Shown here in pieces: positions 37,998-46,811 of a stretch of 64,000 nt of DNA. Position numbers and translations under genes: made by a program. The notes beneath the pieces are model-generated. The model was not told the DNA's origin, did not search any database, and saw only the letters and a program-made list of their open reading frames with translations. The DNA is from JBDHWI01 sp964590135 (GTDB lineage: Bacteria; Chloroflexota; Anaerolineae; J036; Brachytrichaceae): NCBI GenBank assembly GCA_964590135.1, contig CAZPVX010000007.1:62001-126000 (forward strand). Direction: 5' to 3'. Numbering within the stretch: the first letter of the stretch is position 1; each line of letters begins with the position of its first letter.

Positions 37998-39150
37998 GGC
38001 GGCGCGGTTCAATGTGCTCGCGTGCGGAAGGCGTTTCGGCAAGGATGTGCTAGGGCATGAACTCGCGGTCGACACGTTGTTGGCCGGCCGGCCTGTCGCG
38101 TGGTTCGCACCGACCTACCGAATGATGCTGGATACATTCAAAGACATGCGCAGTTTGCTGGCGCCGATTTCGACTTCTGTGAATGCCAGTGATCATCGCA
38201 TCGAGGTGGTCACGGGAGGCGTGATGGATTTTTGGTCGCTCGATGGTGAGACGGTGCGTGGACGGCGATACAAGCGCGTCATCATCAATGAAGCGGCGAT
38301 GGTGAGTGATCTCTTGCGCAAATGGAACGAAGCGGTGCGCCCGACGCTGGCCGATTTTGGCGGTGATGCGTGGTTTTTGTCGACGCCACGAGGACATGAT
38401 GGGTTCTGGCAGATGCACCAGCTGGGCGTTGCTGGGAAACCGGATTGGCGCGCATGGCAATTCGGCACGAGCGCAAACCCGCACATTAAATCGAGCGAGG
38501 TGGATGCGATGAGGGTGGGGATGCCGGAACGCAGCTACCTGCAGGAGATTGAGGCACAGTTTCTGGCGGATGGCTCTTTCTTTCCGAATGTCGATGCGGT
38601 GTGCGTTGCGGTGCCGACTGATCCGCTGATGAGTCATATCTACGTCGCCGGCGTTGACTGGGCGCGCGCGGCCGGAGGCGACTACACCGTGTTTGTGGTG
38701 ATGGACGCAACCACGAAGACAATGGTGCATTTGCAGCGCGTCAATGGCGCTGACTTTGAATCACAGAAAGCCAGGCTCAAAGCACTCGTGGCGCGATATC
38801 GCATTCGCGACGTGCTTGCTGAATACAACGCGATGGGCGGGCCGCTGGTCGAGGCGTTGCAGCGCGATGGGCTTCCGGTGCGCGGCTTTACGACGACGGC
38901 AGCGACGAAGCACGAGATCATCAGCGCGCTGGAATTGGCGATGGATCAACGTGCCGTGACGCTGCTCAATGATGAGGCGTTAAAGGGCGAGTTGCAGGCC
39001 TATGAAAAGATCGAGCGCGCCGGCGGCTTGCCGGCCTACAGCGCGCCGGATGGGCTGCATGACGACACAGTGATTGCGACGGCGCTGGCCTGGCACGCGG
39101 TGACCGACAGCGAGGCCGAAGCCGGCTTCGCGATGAGCTACATGAGGTAA
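37930..39150 (+). CDS. terL: Terminase large subunit
   Basis: 406 residues, the ATP-driven DNA-packaging motor and nuclease. The P-loop variant is ACGRRFGKDVLG, Walker B RVIINEAAM, coupling motif WFLSTPRGHDGFW. The RNase H-like nuclease has VAGVDWARAAGGDYTVFVV and a C-terminal GLHDDTVIATALAW. All expected acidic residues are visible. Slightly short for the family. It ends one base into the portal start. Confidence 0.95.
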   Translation: MATYTVQMVLPNLHQKQAQIKREAARFNVLACGRRFGKDVLGHELAVDTLLAGRPVAWFAPTYRMMLDTFKDMRSLLAPISTSVNASDHRIEVVTGGVMDFWSLDGETVRGRRYKRVIINEAAMVSDLLRKWNEAVRPTLADFGGDAWFLSTPRGHDGFWQMHQLGVAGKPDWRAWQFGTSANPHIKSSEVDAMRVGMPERSYLQEIEAQFLADGSFFPNVDAVCVAVPTDPLMSHIYVAGVDWARAAGGDYTVFVVMDATTKTMVHLQRVNGADFESQKARLKALVARYRIRDVLAEYNAMGGPLVEALQRDGLPVRGFTTTAATKHEIISALELAMDQRAVTLLNDEALKGELQAYEKIERAGGLPAYSAPDGLHDDTVIATALAWHAVTDSEAEAGFAMSYMR

Positions 39151-40673
39151 TGATGACACAGATCAACCCAGTTCAGATGGCATTTGCGTCTTGGCAGGCG
39201 AGCGAGGAGCTTGCGCGGCAGCGCGAGATCGTGGATGCACGCATCTATTACGAGGGAGCGCAACTCATTCAGACGACTGATCGTATCCGCGCTTTGCTCG
39301 GCCTGAGCGCGGGCGCAGAGGTGAAACTCAAGCTCAACATCATCCGCACGGTCGTCACGGCCATCACAGAACGCATGGCGGTGAAGAAAGTCGGCGCCAT
39401 TGCCATGACGCCAGTGGCAGGCGACGATGAGGCGGCGAGTGCGGCGACGATGAAACTTGCGGCGTGGGCAGACCGGACATGGGCGCTGAATGCGCTCGAT
39501 GTCATACAGGATGAGGTCTACACCGACGCGGTCAATGAAGGCGAAGGGTTCATCGTTGTCGATTGGGACGACACAGGCAAGCGTGTGCGCATGTTGCCGC
39601 ATCCGCGCTATACCGACACGATGGCGCGCCCGACGACGCGCGCCGACGGTGACGTGCTGCGCGCCGGCAGTGGCTACGGCGATGGCTTTGGCGTGAAACT
39701 GTTCCACGAAAACGGTGACCCGAACCAACCGGTCATTCGCGCCTCGAAGCGATGGCGCGAGGAGATGCAGAACGGACAAGCGCGTTTGCGGCTGACCGAG
39801 TATTACCCAGGCCGGATTGAGAAATACATCGTGAACGGCGCCGGCGTGATGCCGCATCAGGACGATGGTGACGCAACGTGGCCGCTGCCGTGGGTGGACG
39901 CGAATGGCCAGCCGCTGGGTGTGCCGGTGTTTGCCGCAACGAATCCTGACCGCCGGCCGGAAGCGCTGGATGCGTGGCCAATTCAGGACGCTGTGAATCA
40001 GGCGCTGCTCGACCTGATGGCCGGCAATCGCATCGCGGCATTTCGTATTTTCAAAATCTTCGGTTTCAACCTGACGACGGACGGGCAGCAGCCAAAGGCC
40101 GACAGATCGAACTGGGCATCGATTGAGCCAGGCGGGATTTATGGCGCGCCGGGCAAGTCGCCCAGCGAAGCAGGGTTTGACCCGATTGATGGCATGTCGC
40201 CGGAAGCGTTTTTGAAGACGCTGAATGAATTGATCCAGAAGGCGGCGAGCGTGACGGACACGCCGCTGTCGCGCTTTCAGATCACGGGGCAGGTGGCCGG
40301 CGCCGACACGCAGGCCGAATACAAAGAGCCACTCTACGCGAAGGTGGAGCGGCGACAGCGGCGCCTTGGCGCGATGTGGGTTGACGCGTTTCAGATGGCG
40401 CTGAAATTGGAGCGGCTGTATGGCGATGCGTCGCTGTCTGAGCAGGCTGATTTTGACGTGGTGTGGACGCCGGCGAAACCGCGCAGTGTGACCGAACTGG
40501 CGTCTGAGGCCGCAGCGAAGAAAGCGAGCGGCGTGCCGGAAGAGACCATTTGGCGCGAAGTGTGGGGCTACAGCGAGGAGCAGGTCAAAACGATGAAGGC
40601 CGAGGAGAGCTATGCGCAGCGGCAGGCGCTGGTGGCCGGCGCGCTGGGTGCGCAGGGAGTGAGAAATGGGTGA
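39150..40673 (+). CDS. Portal protein (SPP1 gp6-like)
   Basis: 507 residues. Family features are the N-terminal helix REIVDARIYYEGAQL, RALLGLSAGAEVKLKLNI, and NEGEGFIVVDWD near residue 130; the C-terminal VTDTPLSRFQITGQVAGAD is the typical 'tunnel loop' region of portal proteins. It forms the dodecameric DNA entry port at one capsid vertex. The start may be ATG 39153. Between terL and the head genes as expected. Confidence 0.9.
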   Translation: MMTQINPVQMAFASWQASEELARQREIVDARIYYEGAQLIQTTDRIRALLGLSAGAEVKLKLNIIRTVVTAITERMAVKKVGAIAMTPVAGDDEAASAATMKLAAWADRTWALNALDVIQDEVYTDAVNEGEGFIVVDWDDTGKRVRMLPHPRYTDTMARPTTRADGDVLRAGSGYGDGFGVKLFHENGDPNQPVIRASKRWREEMQNGQARLRLTEYYPGRIEKYIVNGAGVMPHQDDGDATWPLPWVDANGQPLGVPVFAATNPDRRPEALDAWPIQDAVNQALLDLMAGNRIAAFRIFKIFGFNLTTDGQQPKADRSNWASIEPGGIYGAPGKSPSEAGFDPIDGMSPEAFLKTLNELIQKAASVTDTPLSRFQITGQVAGADTQAEYKEPLYAKVERRQRRLGAMWVDAFQMALKLERLYGDASLSEQADFDVVWTPAKPRSVTELASEAAAKKASGVPEETIWREVWGYSEEQVKTMKAEESYAQRQALVAGALGAQGVRNG

Positions 40674-41019
40674 TGAACTCGATCTTCCTGCGCTCAATGA
40701 ACTGTTGGCGCTGGCGGCTGGATATACGTTGCAGGAGACGCCGGCGCAGCTGGTCGAGTTGGGTTTGACAGGCATGACATGGCGCAGCCCAAAAGGGCAC
40801 TGGCTGCTGAGCGGATTGCCCGTGTTTGTGAAAAACCTGAATGCCATGCGAGAAGTCGAAAAGGAAATAGAAGCGCGCGGGTTGTGCGAGCAATATCTTT
40901 CGGCGCTGGAAGATATTGCGCAACCGGCGACATGCGCATTCTGGAATCTGGTGCACGCCACCGCAGAACAACGCGCACGGGCTGCGTTGACAGTGTTGGA
41001 GGGAGTGAAGAATGGATAA
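40666..41019 (+). CDS. Phage ABA-sandwich-like protein, copy 2
   Basis: 117 residues, paralogue of the protein at 8109-8474: LALAAGYTLQETPAQLVELG, TWRSPKGHWLLSGLPVF and HATAEQRARAALTVLEG line up with it. It is encoded within the head operon, overlapping the portal gene by eight bases. Role unknown. Confidence 0.75.
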   Translation: MGDELDLPALNELLALAAGYTLQETPAQLVELGLTGMTWRSPKGHWLLSGLPVFVKNLNAMREVEKEIEARGLCEQYLSALEDIAQPATCAFWNLVHATAEQRARAALTVLEGVKNG

Positions 41020-41215
41020 CGAATCCGAAATCGAGAAACTACAGAAGCAAATCGAATTTTTGATTTCAGAAATTCAACTTCTTCGCGCTGAGGTCACTGC
41101 GACTCGGGCGCAGGTGGCGGCATTGCCGTATGTGCAACCGTATCCACCATCACCATGGATATGGCGTCCGATTACGTGGAGCGGCACTGCCGCAGGTAAC
41201 TACGCGATCAGATGA
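41012..41215 (+). CDS. Small coiled-coil protein
   Basis: 67 residues: a parallel-coiled-coil-like helix (EIEKLQKQIEFLISEIQLLR) followed by a Pro/Trp-rich C-terminus (YPPSPWIWRPITWS). No family recognised. It overlaps both neighbours, so it is translated with the head genes. Confidence 0.65.
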   Translation: MDNESEIEKLQKQIEFLISEIQLLRAEVTATRAQVAALPYVQPYPPSPWIWRPITWSGTAAGNYAIR

Positions 41216-42207
41216 CTACACCACACGCGCGCGCAGTGCAAAACGCCGGAAGGACGACTGACCGGCTGGGACGGCTGTTCGACCGGCTCGGACATGCCGA
41301 GAGCAGGCGTGGGGTGTTTCGCGCATACCGCAGCGCACTGGCTGCGCTGGATGGAGACCTGACGCTGAGCCTGTTTGATGATGTGACGAGCAGCCTGCGA
41401 CGCAGCGTAGAGCTTGAGATCGATGCGCTGCTGGAAGATGCGCTGTCGCTTGGCATCGAGCAGGGGCAGCGCGACGCATCGACGTATGGCCTCATCGTCG
41501 ATCCGGCCAGCGACATGAGCGTGCCGGCGGATGCACTGGCTGCGATTCTGGCGACGCTGGACGGGCAAATTGCATCGTCGCGCGCGCTGCTGCTACTCGG
41601 TGAGGACGGCGCGCAGATCATCGGTGACCTTTCGACAGGCTCAGGGCGTGCCGGCGTGCTGACGCCCGCGCCGGTGACATCGAACGCAGCGCGCTGGGTC
41701 GTGGCGCTGTCGGCAATCGCGTATGACATCGTAGCGCAGCGCAGCATCGTGCGCGAGACGATGCCGGCGCATCTGCGCGAAGAGGGTGTGCGGGCGGTGA
41801 GCGCAACGGCGCCGGCGCTGTTTGATGTGCGTTACGAGGGTTACGACTTCGCGCAGTTTGGCATCGGCGTGCGCGTGAAAGAGGTGCTGAGCGAGTGGGG
41901 CCGGCAGGCTGTGGCTGTGATCGACGAGCGCACGACAGATTGTTGCCTGCGCGTGCATGGACAGTGGCAGGCCTTCGGCGACGACTTCAAGCTGACCGGC
42001 ACGCCGCGCTTTGCGGATGAACTGGCCGCGCCGCCGTTTCACAAGTGGTGCAGGACGGCGACGGCGCTGGTGCAGCGTCAGTATGCAGCCGATGATCTGA
42101 CAACGAAGATGCGCGACGCGGCGCGAGATGAGTTGATCGCGCGAAAGACCGCAAAACCGCGCCGGAAAGTGATTACGCCGGCGAACGCATTCAGCAGGAG
42201 GGCATGA
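41212..42207 (+). CDS. MuF-type minor head protein
   Basis: 331 residues. The C-terminal part has VAVIDERTTDCCLRVHGQWQ, then APPFHKWCRTATALV, the DxRT...C...PxxHxxCR pattern of Mu gpF/SPP1 gp7 minor capsid proteins carried in a few copies at the portal. The N-terminal two thirds are helical. A REP-like 20-mer encodes LSTGSGRA in the middle without breaking the frame. Confidence 0.82.
   Translation: MTTPHARAVQNAGRTTDRLGRLFDRLGHAESRRGVFRAYRSALAALDGDLTLSLFDDVTSSLRRSVELEIDALLEDALSLGIEQGQRDASTYGLIVDPASDMSVPADALAAILATLDGQIASSRALLLLGEDGAQIIGDLSTGSGRAGVLTPAPVTSNAARWVVALSAIAYDIVAQRSIVRETMPAHLREEGVRAVSATAPALFDVRYEGYDFAQFGIGVRVKEVLSEWGRQAVAVIDERTTDCCLRVHGQWQAFGDDFKLTGTPRFADELAAPPFHKWCRTATALVQRQYAADDLTTKMRDAARDELIARKTAKPRRKVITPANAFSRRA
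41628..41647. repeat. REP-like 20-mer, copy 2
   Basis: CCTTTCGACAGGCTCAGGGC, two differences from the other two copies; read in the same frame as copy 1. Confidence 0.7.
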
Positions 42208-42410
42208 GACACATGGACGAAGCGACGCGCAAGGCACTTGAAGATGCTTATTCGCAACTGATGCGCGCGGCGAAGAACATTCGCCGGCTGCTGGATGGCG
42301 AGCCGGCGCAGATGCTGAACGCGTGCGATCTTCAACGCGCCAGTATTGCCGGTGTGATATTGCCGGAAATCATGCCAAAGGCTGCTGACACGGCGCGCCG
42401 GAACGACTAA
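42204..42410 (+). CDS. Small helical protein
   Basis: 68 residues, helical (KALEDAYSQLMRAAKNIRRL). GGAGG-like sequence and a four-base overlap with the minor head gene support translation. No family recognised. Confidence 0.6.
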   Translation: MRHMDEATRKALEDAYSQLMRAAKNIRRLLDGEPAQMLNACDLQRASIAGVILPEIMPKAADTARRND

Positions 42411-42420
42411 GCTGATACGC

Positions 42421-43023
42421 ATGAAGAAGTTCATCGCGTTCATGGTGATCGCGTTGCCACTCACGGCGATTCTGAGCATGGCTGCCGGTTTCTGGTATGT
42501 TGCCAATGCGCGGCGCGTGCCGGCGATGATGGAAGAGCCGGCGCGGTTCCCGCCCACACCGCAGCCAGCGACCATTGGCGATGTGCCATTACAAATACAA
42601 CCGCCCGCCATGCCTACCGAGTTGCCGGTGGTAAGCGAGGACGATAACAAGCGCGCAAAACTTCTTTACGCCATGCAATTCAACGATATTGCACGGCGCG
42701 GCAATGAAATCTTAAAGGTGCTTGAAGTTAAGCTTTCCATTCCTGCCGTTGATTCAGCAGATTGGCGTGAAGGTATGCGTGTTTATTTGGATGGGCTGTC
42801 AGAAATCACAAAACAGTATCGTGCGCTCGTGCCACCAACGGGGATGCACGATGTGCATGTTTTTGTGCTTCGCTTTGCAGATACACAGGAGACTTTTATC
42901 AATAAAGTGCGTGAGGCAATTGAAACTCGCGATAGCAGCAAAGTGCGCGAGGCAACATCGTATGCCAAGCCAATGGCATGGGCGATGGAAGACATCGGCA
43001 CGATGCTTTCTTCTGTGAAGTAA
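42421..43023 (+). CDS. Exported or membrane-anchored protein in the head operon
   Basis: 200 residues. An N-terminal hydrophobic segment (FIAFMVIALPLTAILSMAAG) acts as signal or anchor; a Pro-rich linker and a helical, Cys-free domain (RRGNEILKVLEVKLSIPAVD, then LDGLSEITKQYRALV) follow. Unusual location between minor head and scaffold genes; codon use is more AT-rich than its neighbours, so it may be an acquired accessory gene. Confidence 0.58.
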   Translation: MKKFIAFMVIALPLTAILSMAAGFWYVANARRVPAMMEEPARFPPTPQPATIGDVPLQIQPPAMPTELPVVSEDDNKRAKLLYAMQFNDIARRGNEILKVLEVKLSIPAVDSADWREGMRVYLDGLSEITKQYRALVPPTGMHDVHVFVLRFADTQETFINKVREAIETRDSSKVREATSYAKPMAWAMEDIGTMLSSVK

Positions 43024-43188
43024 AAAGTAGTAGAATTTCAATCAATCAAATACGCGCCCATTTGCATGGCCGGCACTGCCGCCTGTGCGAATGAAGCGAA
43101 CGCCGCAAGACTGCGCCGCTCGGAGTGATTCCGAGCGGCGCTTTTTGGTTTTCCCTCGCGGGATGCGAGAGATAGGTGTGATACCGAA
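43024..43188. other. Gene-free stretch with terminator
   Basis: 165 bases between the exported-protein and scaffold genes. Apart from the terminator at 43113-43152 and a small CTCGC/GCGAG stem after it, nothing is recognised. A weak TAGAAT lies near 43033, so a short transcript is possible. Confidence 0.4.
43113..43152 (+). terminator. Strong intrinsic terminator inside the late operon
   Basis: GCGCCGCTCGGA (43113-43124) pairs perfectly with TCCGAGCGGCGC (43130-43141), then TTTTTGGTTTT. It lies between head genes that would normally be one transcript, so either read-through or a second promoter is needed for the genes downstream. Confidence 0.85.
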
Positions 43189-43797
43189 ATGGCAGAGAAC
43201 GAACAACCAACCCTTCGACAAGCTCAGGGCGAGACCCCGACGACACAACCCGCAGCGCAGAACACGCAAACACCGGCAGGCGCGACGCCGCCGGTGCTGA
43301 CGTGGGATGCGTGGCACAGCAGCTTGAATGATGAGCAGCGCAAATTGATCGAGTCGCGATTCAGCGACGACACAAAGACGTTGAAGAGCGCGCTCGATAA
43401 GGAGCGCGACGAGGCGAAGCAACTCGCAAAGCAGATCAAAGACTTGCAGGGCAAGTCCGAGAAGGGCAGCGAGTTGGAGAAAGCCTTGAGTGATTTGCAG
43501 GCGCAACTGGCCGCCGCGACGCAGGAGAAACAGTTCATCCTGGACGCGCCGGCGAAAGGCGTGAGCAACATCAAGGCGGCCTACAAGCTCGCACTGGCTG
43601 ATGGGTTGATCGATGCGAAGGGCGCGGTGGATTGGGATGCGCTGAAGGGCGCATACCCCGAATTGTTTGCGCAACCGAAGCCGGCTGCGCCGCCGAACAC
43701 CAACGCCGGCGCGAAGAGCGCCGGCGTGGAGAAAACCTACGGCGGGTTGTCGCTGAGTGACGTTGCCAAACGCTACAACATTCGAGCGCCTCAATAG
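43189..43797 (+). CDS. Scaffolding protein
   Basis: 202 residues. Low-complexity N-terminus, a central coiled coil (DKERDEAKQLAKQIKDLQGK, then LSDLQAQLAAATQEKQF) and a C-terminal motif GLSLSDVAKRYNIR. The size, charge pattern and place before the major capsid gene are those of scaffold proteins that template the procapsid. The N-terminus carries the REP-like 20-mer (TLRQAQG). Confidence 0.8.
   Translation: MAENEQPTLRQAQGETPTTQPAAQNTQTPAGATPPVLTWDAWHSSLNDEQRKLIESRFSDDTKTLKSALDKERDEAKQLAKQIKDLQGKSEKGSELEKALSDLQAQLAAATQEKQFILDAPAKGVSNIKAAYKLALADGLIDAKGAVDWDALKGAYPELFAQPKPAAPPNTNAGAKSAGVEKTYGGLSLSDVAKRYNIRAPQ
43211..43230. repeat. REP-like 20-mer, copy 3
   Basis: Identical to copy 1 (34142-34161) but read in another frame, giving TLRQAQG in the scaffold protein. 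Confidence 0.8.
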
Positions 43798-43814
43798 AGG
43801 CAGGAGCAAAAACA

Positions 43815-44198
43815 ATGGCAATCACCTTGCCTTCTGATTTGACGAAGATTCGCCCGCTGGAGGGCGCAATTGTTCGCCGGCTGACTGCCGGCACCGGCGG
43901 CGTGACCGAAGGCGCTGTCGTGGTGGACGGCTCGGACGGCGTTGTGCTGGCCGACGGCAACGCCGGCAACAAGCTGGTGAAGGGCATTGCGCTGAAGGCT
44001 GCGTCCGCCGGCAACGTGTGCCCGGTGGTGGTGTTCGGCCCGGTGGGCGGATACACGGGTTGCACCGTGGGCGCGGCCATCTATCCCGATGACACCACGG
44101 CTGGCCTGGCGACCGAGACGGCATCGACCTACAAGATTGCGGTGGGCACCGCTGAGACGGCCGCCATCGTGTTTGTCAAGCCTGGCTACATCCCCTAA
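43815..44198 (+). CDS. Head decoration-like protein
   Basis: 127 residues, strand-rich and Gly/Ala/Val-rich (GGVTEGAVVVDGSDGVVLAD then NVCPVVVFGPVGGY). Similar to small beta-rich decoration proteins (DUF2190-like) that lie just before major capsid genes. No enzymatic motif. Confidence 0.72.
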   Translation: MAITLPSDLTKIRPLEGAIVRRLTAGTGGVTEGAVVVDGSDGVVLADGNAGNKLVKGIALKAASAGNVCPVVVFGPVGGYTGCTVGAAIYPDDTTAGLATETASTYKIAVGTAETAAIVFVKPGYIP

Positions 44199-44239
44199 TT
44201 GGGCTGAAGCCGAATTGACTCACAACAGGAGAAAAAGAC

Positions 44240-45355
44240 ATGGCACTTTTGGGTGGACGCGACTCTCGCGACCTGGTGGTGTGGACGGGCGTTGATGCGT
44301 CTGAATTGCGCAAGTTCACCTTGCAGGACGGCACAACCTTTGAAACGGTTGTCGGCCTGCTGGATGGCGCGCTGACCGCGCTCAACGCTGAACTGAATGC
44401 CGATCCGCTTTACAGCAGCCTCATTGGCGGCGTGACGGACAATCCCGAAGTATCGTATCGCATGGGCGCGCCGAATGGCTTCAGCGATTACGACGAATAC
44501 ACCCGCCCCGATCCGAACCGCGCCGAGGTGGATGGGCACATGCTCCCGCTCAAGCCGGCGGACTACGCGCTGCGCTGGACGTGGGACTATCTGCGCAAGG
44601 CCTACAGCGCGCAGATCGATGCCGACATCGCCGACGCGGTGCAGGCTTGCCGCGACCTGGTGCGCAAGCGCACGCTGAGCCGGCTCATCAAGCGCGCAGA
44701 CGACAGCGGCAAGGCCAACGGTCTGGGCACGGGCGGCTACAGCGTCGGCTTCGCGACGGCGGCAGCCAACACCGCGGTGGACTTTGCGCCGCCGGCGTTC
44801 AATGGCACGACGTTTGATACCAGCCATGAGCACTATGCCGCGGCTGGCTCTTCGTTGACCAGCGCGCAGATGGTGACGAACATGAAGAATCTGCGGCAGC
44901 ATGGTCACACCGCCCCGTTCGACCTGCTCATCAGCGAGACGGACGAGGCGACGGTGCGTGGCTTCACGGACTTCATCTCCGCAATCGACCCGCTGATTCA
45001 GTATGGCGCAAGCGCGAACACGGTGAATCTGGCCGGCGGCTACATCGGTTACCTTACCGCGTCGATGGCGCGCGTGCGGATCGCGCCGGGGTTTCCCACG
45101 AACTACACGTTCATGTTCAAGAACTACGGGCAGGGCAGCCAACTCAACCCGTTGCGCGTGCGCGTGCAGAAGGGTCAGCCGGCACGCTGGAACTTCATGG
45201 GCATGCCCGACCCGCGGCAGGGCGGTGTATCGCCGGCAAACCCGCTCGGCACGCTGATCCTGTGGACGGAGTTTGGCGTGGGTGTTGGGCCTGACCGCAC
45301 GAACGGCGTTGCGCATCGCAACAACGCATCGTGGGCAGACGGCACGGTGAGCTAA
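44240..45355 (+). CDS. Major capsid protein
   Basis: 371 residues with HK97-like features: N-terminal arm, LIGGVTDNPEVSYRMG, LRWTWDYLRKAYSAQIDADI and the C-terminal NPLRVRVQKGQPARWNFMG. The gene has a strong AGGAG, and size and position between the decoration and connector genes fit. No prohead protease gene was found, so maturation may not need one. Confidence 0.88.
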   Translation: MALLGGRDSRDLVVWTGVDASELRKFTLQDGTTFETVVGLLDGALTALNAELNADPLYSSLIGGVTDNPEVSYRMGAPNGFSDYDEYTRPDPNRAEVDGHMLPLKPADYALRWTWDYLRKAYSAQIDADIADAVQACRDLVRKRTLSRLIKRADDSGKANGLGTGGYSVGFATAAANTAVDFAPPAFNGTTFDTSHEHYAAAGSSLTSAQMVTNMKNLRQHGHTAPFDLLISETDEATVRGFTDFISAIDPLIQYGASANTVNLAGGYIGYLTASMARVRIAPGFPTNYTFMFKNYGQGSQLNPLRVRVQKGQPARWNFMGMPDPRQGGVSPANPLGTLILWTEFGVGVGPDRTNGVAHRNNASWADGTVS

Positions 45356-45362
45356 CGAGTCA

Positions 45363-45725
45363 ATGAGCTTCACCTATTCCCTGACCACCGACACCGGCAA
45401 AGTCCGGCTTGAGATCGGCGACGTGACGAGCGGCGCCGGCATCCGGCCGGACGGCAGCAATCTGCAAGACGAAGAAATTGCGGTGTGGCTGACGCGCGAA
45501 GGCTCAATGATGCGCGCGGCTGCGGCTGCGTGCGAGGCGCTGAGCCGGCAATGGGCAACGGTGGCCAACACCGCCAGCGGCCCACTACGCGAGGATGCTG
45601 ATTCGGTGGCAGGGAAGTGGGCAGCCCGGGCGAAAGAGTTACGCGGCGCGTATGGCCATGGCGACGCGAATTCCACCGGCGGCGTATTCGTCGGTGGATT
45701 CACGCGCGAATCGAGTGACGCATGA
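45363..45725 (+). CDS. Head-tail connector protein
   Basis: 120 residues. SLTTDTGKVRLEIGDV followed by QDEEIAVWLTREGSMMRAAA and LRGAYGH is the pattern of the first head-tail adaptor that binds the portal (HK97 gp6-like). Directly downstream of the capsid gene. Confidence 0.78.
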   Translation: MSFTYSLTTDTGKVRLEIGDVTSGAGIRPDGSNLQDEEIAVWLTREGSMMRAAAAACEALSRQWATVANTASGPLREDADSVAGKWAARAKELRGAYGHGDANSTGGVFVGGFTRESSDA

Positions 45726-46078
45726 GCAGCCCAGCATTCACGCGACAACTGACGGTCAACGCATCGACCAAGCGCCCGCCGGCGATCTCTGGCGGCAAGC
45801 GCGGCGAGATGGTGGTCAACCTGTCGTCGGTGAATGTCACGCCGCTCACGGCGGTGTCCATCGACACGGCGACGCGCATCGGTCTGGATACACCCTACAA
45901 CCTGCTTCAGACCTTCGCTGAGGGCGACACAGACATCGCCGACGGCGACGAACTGACGCCGGCAGACGGCGCGTATGCCGGCTGCGAGATGGCCGTGAAG
46001 CGTGTCGTTAGGCTGAGTTGGGGTGTGCAGGGCAAGACCGAACGCCTGCACATCATTCTGGAGAACTTGCGCAGATGA
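45722..46078 (+). CDS. Head closure (stopper) protein
   Basis: 118 residues, beta-rich (RGEMVVNLSSVNVTPLTAVS then DGDELTPADGAYAG). Size and position suit the stopper that seals the head after packaging. Similarity is structural only; ATGA overlaps on both sides. Confidence 0.65.
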   Translation: MSSPAFTRQLTVNASTKRPPAISGGKRGEMVVNLSSVNVTPLTAVSIDTATRIGLDTPYNLLQTFAEGDTDIADGDELTPADGAYAGCEMAVKRVVRLSWGVQGKTERLHIILENLRR

Positions 46079-46353
46079 TCCTGTCAACGGCTGAAACGCG
46101 ATTCGACTTCGACGCGCCGCGCGTGTCGTCTGATGGCAGCGCGGTCATGACGGTGCGCTGCTTTGTGGGCGATGCGCTGTGGGGTCAGCGCGAGATTCAG
46201 ATGAGCAAGGCGGACGTGGACAAGGTGACGGACGCCGAGACCATCCCGAACGTGAGCCGGCGCATGGACATCTTCATCGCCTTCGGGCAGTGGCTCATCG
46301 ATAGCGGCCTCATTGCCGGCGAGCTGGAAGGGCTTGAGGAGATGAAGCCGTGA
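46075..46353 (+). CDS. Small tail/neck-associated hypothetical protein
   Basis: 92 residues: strand-rich N-terminus (TAETRFDFDAPRVSSDGSAV) and an acidic C-terminus. ATG 46075 overlaps the previous stop. No family recognised. Confidence 0.6.
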   Translation: MILSTAETRFDFDAPRVSSDGSAVMTVRCFVGDALWGQREIQMSKADVDKVTDAETIPNVSRRMDIFIAFGQWLIDSGLIAGELEGLEEMKP

Positions 46354-46811
46354 TCGTCGCCACCATCGAAAACCTGCAGGAGTTTCAACGCCGCAACCAA
46401 GAACAGATCGCGGCGCTGCAACCGAAGGGCGCGATGGGCGAGGCGGTGCGCATCGCGGCGAGCGAGCTGCAACGCTACGCCATCAGCGTGACGCACGTCG
46501 GGCGCTACATCCAATCGAAGTCGGGCAAGTGGCGCTATGCACGGGCGCACGAGCAGGGACGTGGCGGCGGCGCACTGCGCGCATCGCACCGCATGGCGTT
46601 TGCAGAATCGGGAGACACAGCGACGGCGACGCTCAGCCTTGACGCCGGCGCGACGAATCCGCTGACCGGCCAACGAACGGCGCTGTATGGCTTCTACGAG
46701 CATCGGCGCGGTGGGCAACATGCGTTTTACGCGCGCGCCATCAACGAGCGCGGCGCAGAGGCGCTGAGCCGTGCGCAGGCGTATCTGGCGCGCAAGGTGG
46801 TGACGCCGTGA
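46350..46811 (+). CDS. HK97 gp10-like neck/tail protein
   Basis: 153 residues. The helix-rich N-terminus (LQEFQRRNQEQIAALQPKGA), the loop SHRMAF and the C-terminal HRRGGQHAFYARAINERGAE pattern match gp10-type neck proteins. Starts at a GTG overlapping the stop before it. Confidence 0.72.
   Translation: MIVATIENLQEFQRRNQEQIAALQPKGAMGEAVRIAASELQRYAISVTHVGRYIQSKSGKWRYARAHEQGRGGGALRASHRMAFAESGDTATATLSLDAGATNPLTGQRTALYGFYEHRRGGQHAFYARAINERGAEALSRAQAYLARKVVTP

Noticed and set aside
39138..40961. 607-codon minus-strand frame opposite the portal gene
   Set aside because: Arg/His-rich shadow without a ribosome-binding site; the portal protein on the plus strand is well supported.
44195..45373. 392-codon minus-strand frame opposite the capsid gene
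   Set aside because: Shadow of the major capsid gene; no family-like text and inconsistent with operon direction.
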